The notes: a model not told the origin generated them from the sequence alone. Numbered from the stretch's first letter, positions 36,278-46,198 are shown. The stretch: 64,000 nt of DNA from an uncultured Mycoplasmatota bacterium (GCA_900553855.1 USFG01000003.1:75351-139350); one strand, 5' to 3'. Numbers and translations are program-made.

Positions 36278-37336
36278 TTATTTCTCCTTATCAATATAAA
36301 ATTCTTTATACCATTCTGCAAATTTTCTAAGACCAGTTCTTAAATCAGTGCTTGGTTTAAAACCATAGTCTTTTTCAAGTTGAGTTGTATCGGCATATGT
36401 TACTGGAACATCACCAGGTTGCATTGGTACTAATTCTTTATGAGATTCAAAGTCATAATCTTTAGGTAATACTCCGGCTCTAATTAATTCCTCTTGTAAT
36501 ATTTCAACAAAGTTTAATAAATTTTCAGGATTTGAATTACCAATGTTATATACTGCATATGGCGGAATTGGTAAACCATCTTCTCCATTTTTCTTTTCAG
36601 GAGCTCCTTGCATTACTCTTATAATTCCCTCAACAATATCATCTACATATGTAAAATCTCTTTTACAATTTCCATAATTAAATATTTGAATTTTTTCTCC
36701 CTTAATTAATTTATTTGTAAAACCAAAGTATGCCATATCTGGTCTTCCAGCCGGACCATAAACCGTAAAGAATCTTAAACCGGTACTTGGTATGTTATAT
36801 AATTTACTATAACAATGTGCTAATAGTTCATTACTTTTTTTAGTGGCAGCATATAAACTAACTGGATTATCTACTTTATCATCTGTACTAAATGGAACTT
36901 TTGTATTTCCACCATAAACAGAACTAGAAGATGCATAAACAAGATGTTCAACAGGATGATTTCTACATGCTTCAAGTATATTGTAAAATCCAATTATGTT
37001 TGATTCAATATAAGTATCGGGATTAGTTATAGAATATCTAACACCTGCTTGAGCTGCTAAATTAACTACTATTTCAGGTTTATATTCATTAAATATTTTA
37101 TTTATTAATTCTTTATCTGCTAAATTTCCTTTGATGAATACATAATTATCATATTTAGATAATTCATTTAATCTATATTCTTTTAATGAAACATCATAAT
37201 AACTATTCATGTTATCTAAGCCTATAATTTTTATGTCATTGTAATCATTAAGTAATCTTTTGCATAAAAAGCTTCCTATAAAACCAGATGATCCTGTTAT
37301 TAAAATTGTTTTATTGTTTAATTTTATTCTATTCAT
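36278..37336 (-). CDS. UDP-glucuronate 4-epimerase (NAD-dependent SDR epimerase)
   Basis: 352 residues. Rossmann motif GSSGFIGSFLCKRLL, catalytic SSSSVYGG and YAATKK, and FFTVYGPAGRPDMAYF plus the C-terminal PMQPGDVPVTYADT. The last two segments are typical of UDP-glucuronate rather than UDP-glucose epimerases. It should interconvert UDP-GlcA and UDP-GalA. Next to ugd, which makes its substrate. Overlaps the flippase gene by eight bases. Confidence 0.9.
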   Translation of the reverse strand: MNRIKLNNKTILITGSSGFIGSFLCKRLLNDYNDIKIIGLDNMNSYYDVSLKEYRLNELSKYDNYVFIKGNLADKELINKIFNEYKPEIVVNLAAQAGVRYSITNPDTYIESNIIGFYNILEACRNHPVEHLVYASSSSVYGGNTKVPFSTDDKVDNPVSLYAATKKSNELLAHCYSKLYNIPSTGLRFFTVYGPAGRPDMAYFGFTNKLIKGEKIQIFNYGNCKRDFTYVDDIVEGIIRVMQGAPEKKNGEDGLPIPPYAVYNIGNSNPENLLNFVEILQEELIRAGVLPKDYDFESHKELVPMQPGDVPVTYADTTQLEKDYGFKPSTDLRTGLRKFAEWYKEFYIDKEK

Positions 37337-38843
37337 ATTTTTTCCTCTTTATTATTTTTTTAAAAGTATTTATCAATTCTTTAAATTCGTTTTTATATAA
37401 AATGAAATTAATTGGAATGCATATAGCACTTGCTAATATAATAGTCATTACTGCATTTAATATCCAATTTATGTAATTTGTATTATCCAAATAAGGTAAA
37501 TAATTTGAAATAAATACTATGATAATTGTTTCAATTAAAATTAACGCAATTTTTTTAATACTGATATTAATATTTCTATTGAGAATATGTTTATTTGCAT
37601 GATATATAAATTCCGAGGTTCTAATTGTCATGGCAACTATTGTTCCTATGGTTACTCCAATTATTCCATAATTAAATACAAGAATTATAGATAATATTAT
37701 GTTGGTTAGACATTCAACCCATGCACCTATTCTAGTTTCTTTAAAATGTCCTGCAGATAAAATTAATGAACTATATGGAAGTCTAATTGCCCAAACATAT
37801 TCACTTATAACAATCAGATATCCAAATAAATGCCTAATATAATTTGCATCAGTTATATTTTTTGTATATACACTAACAAATGGAACAATTAAAATCATTG
37901 TACATGTAAATAAAATTGTAATTATTGTAAAATACAATACTTCATATGTATTAAATTTTTTACATAAATTTTCTTTTTCATTCTTGGCAATCATATCTCC
38001 AAACGATGCATCTATTCCTGTTGAAAAGATTTGTGCAAATTGTTTTATTCCTTTTACAACTAAATTGTAAACCGAATACACTGAAACTTCTGTAAGATTA
38101 CACATAATTGAAAGAATTGTAATATCAGTATTTCCATGTATAACTGCTGCAATGTGTTGAGCTAAACCATCCCATTTTTGTTTTAATTTATAATCACTTC
38201 TTGCTTCATTAAAACAAATATTATATTTTCTCTTTACATACCAATTTTGCATAATGGGTCTAAGCACAAAAATAAGACCACTTGCTAATTTTATTACTTG
38301 AATATTTGCTTTAAAATAAGCTAATAATATCACAATTACAACACTTATAACATATGTAATTATTTGAATAAATGAAATAATATAATTTTTTTGGTCTGCT
38401 TGTAAAAAAAGTCTATAAGTCATACCAAAAAAATATTCTGCAAATGTACTTATTGATATAATCAATATAAGTGAAATAGTAAATACCTTATCAAAATTAT
38501 TATTTATAATTAATGGATAAATAAAACATAATGCTATTATATATATGATAAATACTTTGGCAATGTTTCTAAAAAATTTTTCTGACGTCTTTAATATATT
38601 TGCGATTTCTTTATTATCTTTCTTTGACAATGGTTTATATAAGGTTGCCTTAACTACTGGTCCAAATCCGGATTCAAGCAATGATATATAAGCCAGAAAT
38701 TGAGTAATAGATGAAATTAATCCATTAATATCAGATCCAAAATTTGTAATAATTATTTTAGGAACGATAAATCCATATAAAATAGTAATAATTTGTAACA
38801 TAAAATTACTACTAATGTTTAAAAATGCTTTTTTACTTCTCAT
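37329..38843 (-). CDS. Polysaccharide flippase (Wzx-like, MOP superfamily)
   Basis: 504 residues with about 12-14 membrane segments in the usual Wzx pattern: N-terminal IIITNFGSDINGLISSITQFLAYIS split by a polar turn, and HGNTDITILSIMCNL in the seventh-helix region. It would move the lipid-linked repeat unit across the membrane for the polymerase. It overlaps the TupA-like gene by 11 bases and the epimerase by eight. Confidence 0.92.
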   Translation of the reverse strand: MRSKKAFLNISSNFMLQIITILYGFIVPKIIITNFGSDINGLISSITQFLAYISLLESGFGPVVKATLYKPLSKKDNKEIANILKTSEKFFRNIAKVFIIYIIALCFIYPLIINNNFDKVFTISLILIISISTFAEYFFGMTYRLFLQADQKNYIISFIQIITYVISVVIVILLAYFKANIQVIKLASGLIFVLRPIMQNWYVKRKYNICFNEARSDYKLKQKWDGLAQHIAAVIHGNTDITILSIMCNLTEVSVYSVYNLVVKGIKQFAQIFSTGIDASFGDMIAKNEKENLCKKFNTYEVLYFTIITILFTCTMILIVPFVSVYTKNITDANYIRHLFGYLIVISEYVWAIRLPYSSLILSAGHFKETRIGAWVECLTNIILSIILVFNYGIIGVTIGTIVAMTIRTSEFIYHANKHILNRNINISIKKIALILIETIIIVFISNYLPYLDNTNYINWILNAVMTIILASAICIPINFILYKNEFKELINTFKKIIKRKKYE

Positions 38844-39741
38844 TTTTACTCACCAAACTTAAGTCAATAAGATTTCCTAACTTTAAATCCCATTCTTCTG
38901 GTTCAAACTTTCCAAAACCACTTGCTGGATAAAAAGTTAATTCTCCGAAATATAAATTTCCATTAATTTCATAAAAGTCAACTCTTAAAAAAGAAATTTT
39001 TGATGATAACTTTTTTGAAAACTCTATCATCTTCTCAAAATTATGGGGTTTTTCAATGCTATTATCTAGTTTATGATTTGGCCTTTTTAATCGCATAACT
39101 TTCCACTCTAAATCATAAAAAGTTTCCTTTAGGTCTATATCTCTATCACTACAAACAAGAATACAATATGGGTTTCCATTAAAGCAAAAAAATTTATAGT
39201 CTCTCATACTATTATTTTTGTTATCCTTCATATATTTTTCTATTATTATTCTTGGTTTAACATTTTTATATGGCCACTCTCTGCCCGGATAATAATAATT
39301 TCTTTTTAAAGATTTGTTTAATTTTTTCTTTGCTTTTTCTATATCTAATTTGCTTTTATCCGTAACAATTACCAATCCCCCGCTATCATGTGTACATTTA
39401 ATAACAAATTGATTTGGTAATTTATTAAAATCTATTTCATCAAAATTATTATATATTCCTAAAGTAGGTATTATATATTTATTCCCTATTATTTTTGAAA
39501 CATAAGATTTTGCTTCATATTTATCAACCATTTTTGTGTATATGTCTTTTCTATCGTTTAATTTTAGCCATTGTAATTTTTCATTAAATGTTTGTGGATT
39601 TTTTAAATTTAGAAATTTTTTAAACGTCGCATAATATCTTATTTTTAAATATGTTTTATCATTTAAAAGATTTATTCCTCTATTTGATAAAAAAACAAAT
39701 AATAATAGAGGTGATTTAATAAATTTAGATAATTTATTCAT
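38833..39741 (-). CDS. TupA-like ATP-grasp protein of polysaccharide loci
   Basis: 302 residues. Text typical of TupA-like ATP-grasp proteins: NPQTFNEKLQWLKLNDR, KYEAKSYVSKIIG, PNQFVIKCTHDSGG (ATP-binding strand), RDYKFFCFNG, FLRVDFYEINGNLYFGELTFYPASG (metal-binding Glu). The fold joins a carboxylate to an amine, so it may attach an amino acid or similar group to a sugar acid such as the GalA or GlcA made by this operon. The real reaction is unknown. Confidence 0.88.
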   Translation of the reverse strand: MNKLSKFIKSPLLLFVFLSNRGINLLNDKTYLKIRYYATFKKFLNLKNPQTFNEKLQWLKLNDRKDIYTKMVDKYEAKSYVSKIIGNKYIIPTLGIYNNFDEIDFNKLPNQFVIKCTHDSGGLVIVTDKSKLDIEKAKKKLNKSLKRNYYYPGREWPYKNVKPRIIIEKYMKDNKNNSMRDYKFFCFNGNPYCILVCSDRDIDLKETFYDLEWKVMRLKRPNHKLDNSIEKPHNFEKMIEFSKKLSSKISFLRVDFYEINGNLYFGELTFYPASGFGKFEPEEWDLKLGNLIDLSLVSKNEK

Positions 39742-40927
39742 TTGTTAAATTCTCCTTTACTTCATTTATTATTTTTTTCCATTTTTCCAATATATTATTT
39801 ATTTCTCTTGATTTGTAAACGTTTATTGATTCATTACTAAAATGATTACATTTTTGAGGATTCTCTATTAAATAGTTTATTGAATCAGCCAAATTTTTCT
39901 CATCACGTTTATTAGAATCCCCTCTAAAATATGTATTCCTATCATATAATTTTACTATTAATCCGTTTTGTTGATGTGAAATTATTTCTTCTGCACCTGA
40001 TAACCAATTGAAAGTAACACTTGGAACACCACATGATACTGCCTCTACTAAAGCATTAGCATATCCTTCATAACGAGAAGCCATTACGAAAATTGAAGAA
40101 TTATTTAATACTTTTACTACATCCTTAGTACTATTTATAATTTTTACTTTATTTTCTAATCTGTTTTCTTTTATTAATTTTTTTAATTTAAATTCTTCTC
40201 TACCATTTCCATATATTTCAAGTATCCAATCTGAATGTTTTTTTGCAACATAATTAAAAGCTCTTATAAGAGTATCGAATCCTTTTTGTGGATGTAATCT
40301 ACCTATACTTATAATTTTTTTTGCATTATAATTATATTTTTTTATAGGATTAATTCCTAATGGATTATATATTTTTTCTATAATTATTTTATTTCCTAAT
40401 ACTTTTTGATACTTTTTCTTGCTTTCTTCAGATGAAACTATAAAGTAATTTACGTATTTAGGAAAAAATTTTTTTAATTTTGTTTTTTGTTTTTTATTTA
40501 AACACTCTATAATTGCTGCATCTCTTACTACAATTATTGGATGTATTTTTTTATAATTTAAAATAGAGATAAAATCCAAAGCAACAGAAACCCTTGCAAA
40601 TATCATTACATCATCATTTTTAATAGTTTTAATAGTTTTTAAAATTTTAAATGGTAGTACAAATTTTTTTGTGCATTTTTCTATTAATTTAATAAAATAA
40701 AATATTATATTTTTTTTAGATATTTTATTTAATTTTGTATCTACATTTTTTATTAAATATTCTATTTCAATTTTAGAGTTGTATTCATAAAACGGTTTCT
40801 TTCGATTTTTAAATTCGCTAATAACTTTTACTTTATTTTCATTTGCAAAATCATTGGCAAGTATTGAAACAATTCTTTCTACACCGCCTATTCTGTCAAT
40901 TCCTTCGTCAATTAAATATATGTTCAT
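39734..40927 (-). CDS. GT4-family glycosyltransferase
   Basis: 397 residues, GT-B fold. N-terminal IDRIGGVERIVSILANDFA (acceptor side) and C-terminal donor site: GRLHPQKGFDTLIRAF, NSSIFVMASRYEGYANALVEA with the EGYANALVE nucleotide-sugar motif, GAEEII. It adds a sugar to the lipid-linked capsule unit on the cytoplasmic side. Donor and linkage cannot be read from the sequence. Overlaps the TupA-like gene by eight bases. Confidence 0.92.
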   Translation of the reverse strand: MNIYLIDEGIDRIGGVERIVSILANDFANENKVKVISEFKNRKKPFYEYNSKIEIEYLIKNVDTKLNKISKKNIIFYFIKLIEKCTKKFVLPFKILKTIKTIKNDDVMIFARVSVALDFISILNYKKIHPIIVVRDAAIIECLNKKQKTKLKKFFPKYVNYFIVSSEESKKKYQKVLGNKIIIEKIYNPLGINPIKKYNYNAKKIISIGRLHPQKGFDTLIRAFNYVAKKHSDWILEIYGNGREEFKLKKLIKENRLENKVKIINSTKDVVKVLNNSSIFVMASRYEGYANALVEAVSCGVPSVTFNWLSGAEEIISHQQNGLIVKLYDRNTYFRGDSNKRDEKNLADSINYLIENPQKCNHFSNESINVYKSREINNILEKWKKIINEVKENLTNE

Positions 40928-40936
40928 ATTTCCTCC

Positions 40937-42028
40937 TCAAATAAACAAACTATAGGGAACAACACCATACCATTGCGGCCTAAACAACATAATTATTAAC
41001 CAATATAAAAAGAAGATAAATAATAATGTTAAATAATATAATGTTTTTCTTTTTTTGTTTGTTATTTTTTCAATTGTATGTGGAATCCATAATATTATAA
41101 ATATTGTAAAATATGGTGAAAATCTATTAAATATACTAACTTTTATTACTAAAGATTGAAATATACATGCCATTCCAAGTATTCCCAACATCATATTTTT
41201 TTCTTTTATTGCTTTTATGTTACTCAATTGATTACTATTTTTTTTAATAGTCAAAAGTCCAATTATATATGTTAGTACATAAACTAAAGCATCTAGTAAT
41301 GCTCCGAAATAATTGGATACATTATATTTGCTATTTGTATATTCTAATAAACGTGGCGAATAATTAGATAAAAAAATAAAAAATTTTTCGCCATAAAAAA
41401 ATGCTACTATTACAAAAACAAACACACAAAATAACATTTTTTTATTAAATCTAAAATAATTAGGAATTAATAACAAGATTGCTAATAATGCGCTTTCATG
41501 AAAAAGAGATGCAAATAAACATGTTAAAACAAATTTTATATTTTTGTTCTCTATTATAAAATCATATCCCCACAAAACTATTGAAATTGCAATAGCCTGT
41601 CGCATTATATTCATGTAAGAAAAGTAAAAATTTAACAAGACATAAATTAGTACACTAATAAATACATTATTTGAATGCTTATATATAAATCTTAAAATAC
41701 TATAGTTTATAAAAAAAGATGTTACTATTAGCAATATTTGAGGATTATTACTTATTTTTGATAAAATCCAACATAAAAAAGTAAATCCATACTCATATCT
41801 AAAAGCATTAAAATTTGAAATATCAATTAATGATATTCTTTTAAAAGCATTATAATATTGTAGAGTATCAACACCAACATTTTTATTTCTAAATCCAGAT
41901 ACACAAAACAATAAAATAAATGTAATTATAATAAAAATTTTTTTGTTGGTATTATTGCTTGCAAAATTTGGTTTTAAAATCAAGCCTAGTAATACTATTA
42001 TAAGTAAAATAATAAAATAAATTAACAT
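40937..42028 (-). CDS. EpsG-family O-antigen/exopolysaccharide polymerase (Wzy-like)
   Basis: 363 residues with about 10-12 membrane segments. EpsG marks: CVSGFRNKNVGVDTLQYYNAF after the second helix, FRYEYGFTFLCWILSKIS, YSYMNIMRQAIAISI-like YFSYMNIMRQAIAISIVL, and FHESALLAILLLIP. It probably polymerises the flipped repeat units outside the membrane. The ATG at 42026-42028 is chosen because AGGAAT lies about eight bases upstream; a TTG six codons earlier is possible. Confidence 0.88.
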   Translation of the reverse strand: MLIYFIILLIIVLLGLILKPNFASNNTNKKIFIIITFILLFCVSGFRNKNVGVDTLQYYNAFKRISLIDISNFNAFRYEYGFTFLCWILSKISNNPQILLIVTSFFINYSILRFIYKHSNNVFISVLIYVLLNFYFSYMNIMRQAIAISIVLWGYDFIIENKNIKFVLTCLFASLFHESALLAILLLIPNYFRFNKKMLFCVFVFVIVAFFYGEKFFIFLSNYSPRLLEYTNSKYNVSNYFGALLDALVYVLTYIIGLLTIKKNSNQLSNIKAIKEKNMMLGILGMACIFQSLVIKVSIFNRFSPYFTIFIILWIPHTIEKITNKKRKTLYYLTLLFIFFLYWLIIMLFRPQWYGVVPYSLFI

Positions 42029-42050
42029 AATTATTCCTACCTTCAATTTA

Positions 42051-43127
42051 CTATCTTTTGTTTTTTAATTTATTAAATAAAGATGGTGAAAATTTTTTTA
42101 TTTTGTGAATAAGCATTCCCATAATATATGTCGTGAGTGTTAGTTTGTATTTTAATGGTATGAGCATAATTTTAATTTTTTTACTTTTTGGAACAGTATT
42201 ATTTAATGCTTCTCTAGTAACTTCATCATTTATCATAAGTTTGATATTTAAATATTTAGTTTTAAACTTTGAACTAGAACAAAATTCATTTTCAATACAA
42301 CCAAGGATTCTTTCTATATATCTCCTACAAGAAAATTCATAATAATCATTTTTATTTATTTTCCACTTTTCAAAATATTGATTAAATTCAAAAAATTCCT
42401 TTTTTCTTATTTTAAATAAATCTTTTTTATATTTTTTTGTAATTGAATTACTTCTTTCTCTTACATAGTGATATAAGCATATATCAGAATTATAAAATGA
42501 GTTTATATTATTTAAATATAATCGATTAAATTCAACATCTTCTCCCCAATTGTAATCGGGGAATTTTATTTGAAATTTTTCTATAATGTTTCTTTTATAT
42601 ATTTTATTTACTGGATTATATAGCATTGTGCTATCATACAATGAAATTAAGTTTTTTTGGATGTCTTTTCTAGAATTATATAATACTTCTTTATAATTAA
42701 TTATATCCTGAGAAATTATTTTACCGTGTTTATTTTCAACTTCGGAAAAAAATCCGAAATTATATAAATCAATGTCTTTATTTTTTTTTATTATATGTTC
42801 CAAATTAATAAAATAATCTGCTGAAACATAATCATCACAATCAATAAATGTTATATATTTTCCCTTTGCAATTCTCATTCCGTCATTTCTTGCTGCAGAA
42901 ACTCCCTCATTATTTTTAGTAATAATTTTGATTATATTATTAAACTTAATATTATATTTATTTATAATTTTTAAGGTATTATCTGTAGAACCATCATTAA
43001 TAATTATTAATTCATAATTATTATATTTTTGAAACAATAATGAATCTAAACATTTATATAAATATTTTTCACAATTGTAAACCGGAATAATGACACTGAA
43101 TAATGGATTCCCGACTTTATTTACCAT
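42051..43127 (-). CDS. GT2-family glycosyltransferase
   Basis: 358 residues, GT-A fold: PLFSVIIPVYNCEKYLYKCL, IINDGSTDNT, GVSAARNDGMRIAKGKYITF and the metal-binding IDCDD. The C-terminal third is helical and basic. It adds one sugar of the capsule unit. It lies between the polymerase and the priming transferase in the same direction. Confidence 0.92.
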   Translation of the reverse strand: MVNKVGNPLFSVIIPVYNCEKYLYKCLDSLLFQKYNNYELIIINDGSTDNTLKIINKYNIKFNNIIKIITKNNEGVSAARNDGMRIAKGKYITFIDCDDYVSADYFINLEHIIKKNKDIDLYNFGFFSEVENKHGKIISQDIINYKEVLYNSRKDIQKNLISLYDSTMLYNPVNKIYKRNIIEKFQIKFPDYNWGEDVEFNRLYLNNINSFYNSDICLYHYVRERSNSITKKYKKDLFKIRKKEFFEFNQYFEKWKINKNDYYEFSCRRYIERILGCIENEFCSSSKFKTKYLNIKLMINDEVTREALNNTVPKSKKIKIMLIPLKYKLTLTTYIMGMLIHKIKKFSPSLFNKLKNKR

Positions 43128-43146
43128 ATCTTTTATACCTCATTCC

Positions 43147-43836
43147 CTACTCTGCACCTTTTTTTAAAAGTACAACTTTAATAGTTTTAAAAACACATTT
43201 GATATCTAATAATAGTGAAGCATTATTACAGTAATAATATTCTAGTTCTAATCTTTCTTCGTAGGTTAAATTAGATCTTCCATTACAAGCCCACCAGCCT
43301 GATAATCCTGGTTTAACACTTTCATAAATTTTATGATTTCCACTATGAGCATCTAATTCTCCTCTAACTAATGGTCTAGGGCCAATAAATGACATATCCC
43401 CTTTAATTATTGATATTAATTGGGGTAACTCATCTAATGAAGTCTTTCTTAAAATATTACCAATTTTAGTTATTCTTGGATCGTTTGATAATTTTTGAGC
43501 TTTTTTCCATTCACTTTTATATGGTTCTTTTTTTAATAATTCTTTTAGTACTTCATCCGCATTAGGTATCATACTTCTAAATTTATATAATTTAAATTCT
43601 TTACCATTTTTACCGATTCTGGTTTGAGTGTAAAATATTGAAGAATAGTCTTTATTTAGAATATATGATATTTTAATGATTATAGATAATGGGATTAAAA
43701 ATAAAATTCCAAATAAAGATAAGATTATATCGAGTAATCTTTTAGTTATTAAATAAGAATATTTTTTTACTTTAGAAAAATTTAAACTACTTTCAGAAAT
43801 ATCATTAATACTTATATTGTTTATATCATTATTCAT
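43147..43836 (-). CDS. Priming sugar transferase (undecaprenyl-phosphate sugar phosphotransferase)
   Basis: 229 residues: one N-terminal membrane helix (about 30-52, RLLDIILSLFGILFLIPLSII), then the bacterial sugar-transferase domain (QTRIGKNGKEFKLYKFRSM, DPRITKIGNILRKTSLDELPQL, DMSFIGPRPLVRGE, KPGLSGWWACNGRS). It loads the first sugar-1-phosphate on undecaprenyl phosphate. First gene of the synthesis operon. The ATG is preferred to a GTG three codons earlier that lies too near GAGAG. Confidence 0.94.
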   Translation of the reverse strand: MNNDINNISINDISESSLNFSKVKKYSYLITKRLLDIILSLFGILFLIPLSIIIKISYILNKDYSSIFYTQTRIGKNGKEFKLYKFRSMIPNADEVLKELLKKEPYKSEWKKAQKLSNDPRITKIGNILRKTSLDELPQLISIIKGDMSFIGPRPLVRGELDAHSGNHKIYESVKPGLSGWWACNGRSNLTYEERLELEYYYCNNASLLLDIKCVFKTIKVVLLKKGAE

Positions 43837-43879
43837 ACAACGCACACTCTCTTATTTCCTTTGTTTAAGTACTGTGATA

Positions 43880-43908
43880 ATTATAGCAAAAATTAGAATT
43901 TTGTACAA
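43880..43908 (-). promoter_or_regulatory. Promoter of the capsule synthesis operon
   Basis: TTGTAC (43903-43908), a 17-base spacer and TATAAT (43880-43885) with extended TGC. Confidence 0.82.
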
Positions 43909-43955
43909 CGAATTGCCACAAATTTGCATAAATGTATGATTTTTTATTAATCACA

Positions 43956-43984
43956 AACAAAAAAAGAATAGATTTCTCTATTCT
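43956..43984 (-). terminator. Terminator after the DUF3789-like gene
   Basis: AGAATAGA, GAAA loop, TCTATTCT, then TTTTTT on the minus strand. Confidence 0.85.
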
Positions 43985-43986
43985 AC

Positions 43987-44085
43987 TTAATAATTTTCTC
44001 TATTAATTTGTAATATACACATTAAGGTTATACCTAATAAGCCACCTATTATTAGTCCTATAAAAAAGATTGTAAATGTATTCAT
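43987..44085 (-). CDS. DUF3789-like small membrane protein
   Basis: 32 residues: MNTFTIFFIGLIIGGLLGIT then LMCILQINRENY. The GxxIGGxxGxxxMCILQ pattern of one glycine-zipper helix fits DUF3789-type microproteins, which are of unknown role. AGGAG lies seven bases before the ATG and a clean terminator follows, so it is a real stand-alone gene between the sigma factor and the capsule operon. Confidence 0.75.
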   Translation of the reverse strand: MNTFTIFFIGLIIGGLLGITLMCILQINRENY

Positions 44086-44166
44086 GTATTTCTCCTTTAA
44101 TATCTATTATTATTATATTTAATTATTTTGATATTATTTGTCGAAATATATGATTAAAGTAATAAA

Positions 44167-46095
44167 TTATTGTCTTTTAGTTAAATTATTTGTAGAACTT
44201 TCTTTTGCTTGTTCAAGATATTTATCTCTATTTTCAATTATATCTGATAATAAGCTATTGGTATACACTCTCTTTTTAAATTCGATATTTAAAATATAGA
44301 CCTCGGCTTTGTCTATACCTAAAAAATTGGCAACTGTTTCATCAGTATATTTTATACCATCTACATATCCTGACTCTAATAAACCAATTAATAATCTATC
44401 ATATGATATTTCAGTTATTAATTCATTAAAAGGATACATTTCAAAAAGATTTAATAATATTTCGAATGTTTTGGAATTAACTTTATTATTAGGTTTAATT
44501 TTATTATGAGGATATAGTCTTTCTAAAATTTCTGTTATTTTAGGTAATATTTCATTATAAAATTTTCTTTCTTTGTCCATACTTAATAGTCTATTGTAAT
44601 GTTTTAAATCTTTACCAAATTTAAAATATATTATATTTTTATATTCTTCTGGCAAAATACTTATTGCATAGTTAACTTCAATTTCTTGATAATCTTTAAA
44701 ATAACTATATATGTTTCTTAAATATAAATTATTATTATCTTCTTGCCATACATATTTTTTAAAATATTTTTGTAATTTTGTTAAAGCATTTTTTTCGATA
44801 ATTCTTACTCTTTCTCTAGAAAGACCATATATATTTCCTATACTTTCTAAAGTTTGGATTTTACCATTAAAACCAAATCTCCTTTGAATTACATCTTTCT
44901 CCCTTGCTGTTAAACCTGCTTCATATATAGCTTTAAATAATATTTGTTTTTGTGATTTTTCTAAATAGATTTCATCTGGGGTTTTATTTTTATCTGGTAT
45001 TAAATCTAAAAATGAATTATCTTCATCCGTATTTATTTGAGCATCATAACTTATAGAATCACTTAAATTTGCTTCAATTAATTGAATAGTACTTTGATCA
45101 TATCCAGTTATATTAGATATTTCTTCACATGTTGGTTTTCTTTTATATTTATTTTCAAATTCTAATTCTTTTTTTCTATATTCTTTTATTTTTTCTTGCA
45201 TTTTAATAGGTATATATATATTTCTTCCTTTTGTTAATAAAAATCTATCAATAAATTGTTTAATCCATGAATAGGCATAAGTTGAAAATTTATAGTTAGT
45301 ATTTAAATCATATTTCTCTAAAGCTTTTATTAAACCAAATGTTCCTTCTTGAATTAAATCTAATTCTGGAATTTCTCTATGGCGATAATGTTTTAAGACT
45401 ATACTTGCAACTAATCTTATGTTGCAACAAATAATTTGATCTTTTGCTAAATCATCACCTTGTTTAGCTCTGGTTATTAATTCTCTTTCTTCATCACGAT
45501 TTAATACTTTATATCTTTTTATATTTCTTAAATAATTCTCTAGAGCATCTGTATCATAATTTATAATATCGTTATCATAATTTAAAATATTCTCTTCTTT
45601 AATTTCAATATTGTTAATTAGGCAATATGCTTCAATGAATGATATTAATATTCTACAATCTGTTGAATCATTAATTCGATTGTTTATAATATTTTTTTCA
45701 TAATATTTAAAAGCAACTTCTGTTAAAGAATATATTTTTTTATTATTTTTTAATAAATTAATTAACTCATTAATATCAATCATTTCTTTACAATTATCAA
45801 AAATTTCTTCTAAATCTTTAAAATAATCTAGTATTTTATTTAAATTTAAAGTAAGGCTGTAATTTTGATTAATATAATAGTCAACAAAATCTAAATAGTT
45901 ACTACTATTCATTATAAGCGATAATGTATAATTTTTAATTTTATCAATTAAATCGTTATTGTCTTTTATTTGTACTTTTTTAATTAAACCATTAATATAT
46001 TCAACGTATTTTTCCTTACTTAATGGAATAAATGGTGTATTATCATAATATTCTTCAATTTGATATTTTAATTTTATATCTATTTCTTTTTTCAT
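44167..46095 (-). CDS. Sigma-70 family factor with long C-terminal extension
   Basis: 642 residues. The first 195 residues are a poorly conserved helical region. Region 2 follows (about 225-290, DLIQEGTFGLIKALEKYD and YKFSTYAYSWIKQFIDRFL), then region 3 (IPIKMQEKIKEYRKKELEFE) and region 4 (about 395-447, LTAREKDVIQRRFGF, LSRERVRIIEKNALTKLQ). About 195 further residues follow, where primary sigma factors end. They contain a stretch (LPEEYKNIIYFKFGKDLKHY) that resembles a degenerate region-4 start. It may be an alternative sigma factor; the primary RpoD is not in the window. The ATG at 46093-46095 is chosen because GGGGGAT lies just upstream. Confidence 0.85.
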   Translation of the reverse strand: MKKEIDIKLKYQIEEYYDNTPFIPLSKEKYVEYINGLIKKVQIKDNNDLIDKIKNYTLSLIMNSSNYLDFVDYYINQNYSLTLNLNKILDYFKDLEEIFDNCKEMIDINELINLLKNNKKIYSLTEVAFKYYEKNIINNRINDSTDCRILISFIEAYCLINNIEIKEENILNYDNDIINYDTDALENYLRNIKRYKVLNRDEERELITRAKQGDDLAKDQIICCNIRLVASIVLKHYRHREIPELDLIQEGTFGLIKALEKYDLNTNYKFSTYAYSWIKQFIDRFLLTKGRNIYIPIKMQEKIKEYRKKELEFENKYKRKPTCEEISNITGYDQSTIQLIEANLSDSISYDAQINTDEDNSFLDLIPDKNKTPDEIYLEKSQKQILFKAIYEAGLTAREKDVIQRRFGFNGKIQTLESIGNIYGLSRERVRIIEKNALTKLQKYFKKYVWQEDNNNLYLRNIYSYFKDYQEIEVNYAISILPEEYKNIIYFKFGKDLKHYNRLLSMDKERKFYNEILPKITEILERLYPHNKIKPNNKVNSKTFEILLNLFEMYPFNELITEISYDRLLIGLLESGYVDGIKYTDETVANFLGIDKAEVYILNIEFKKRVYTNSLLSDIIENRDKYLEQAKESSTNNLTKRQ

Positions 46096-46119
46096 ATTAT
46101 CCCCCATAAACTGTCATGT

Positions 46120-46148
46120 ATTATAGCATTTAATTTAGAAAAGGTCAA
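46120..46148 (-). promoter_or_regulatory. Promoter of the extended sigma factor gene
   Basis: TTGACC (46143-46148), a 17-base spacer and TATAAT (46120-46125) with extended TGC. Confidence 0.85.
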
Positions 46149-46171
46149 ATCATTGTTCGCTAATAATTAAA

Positions 46172-46198
46172 AGAAAAAAGATTATATATTATAACCTT
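46172..46198 (-). terminator. Terminator of the pilin-ftsY-ylxM operon
   Basis: AAGGTTAT/ATAATCTT hairpin with TTTT at the ylxM stop. Confidence 0.7.
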
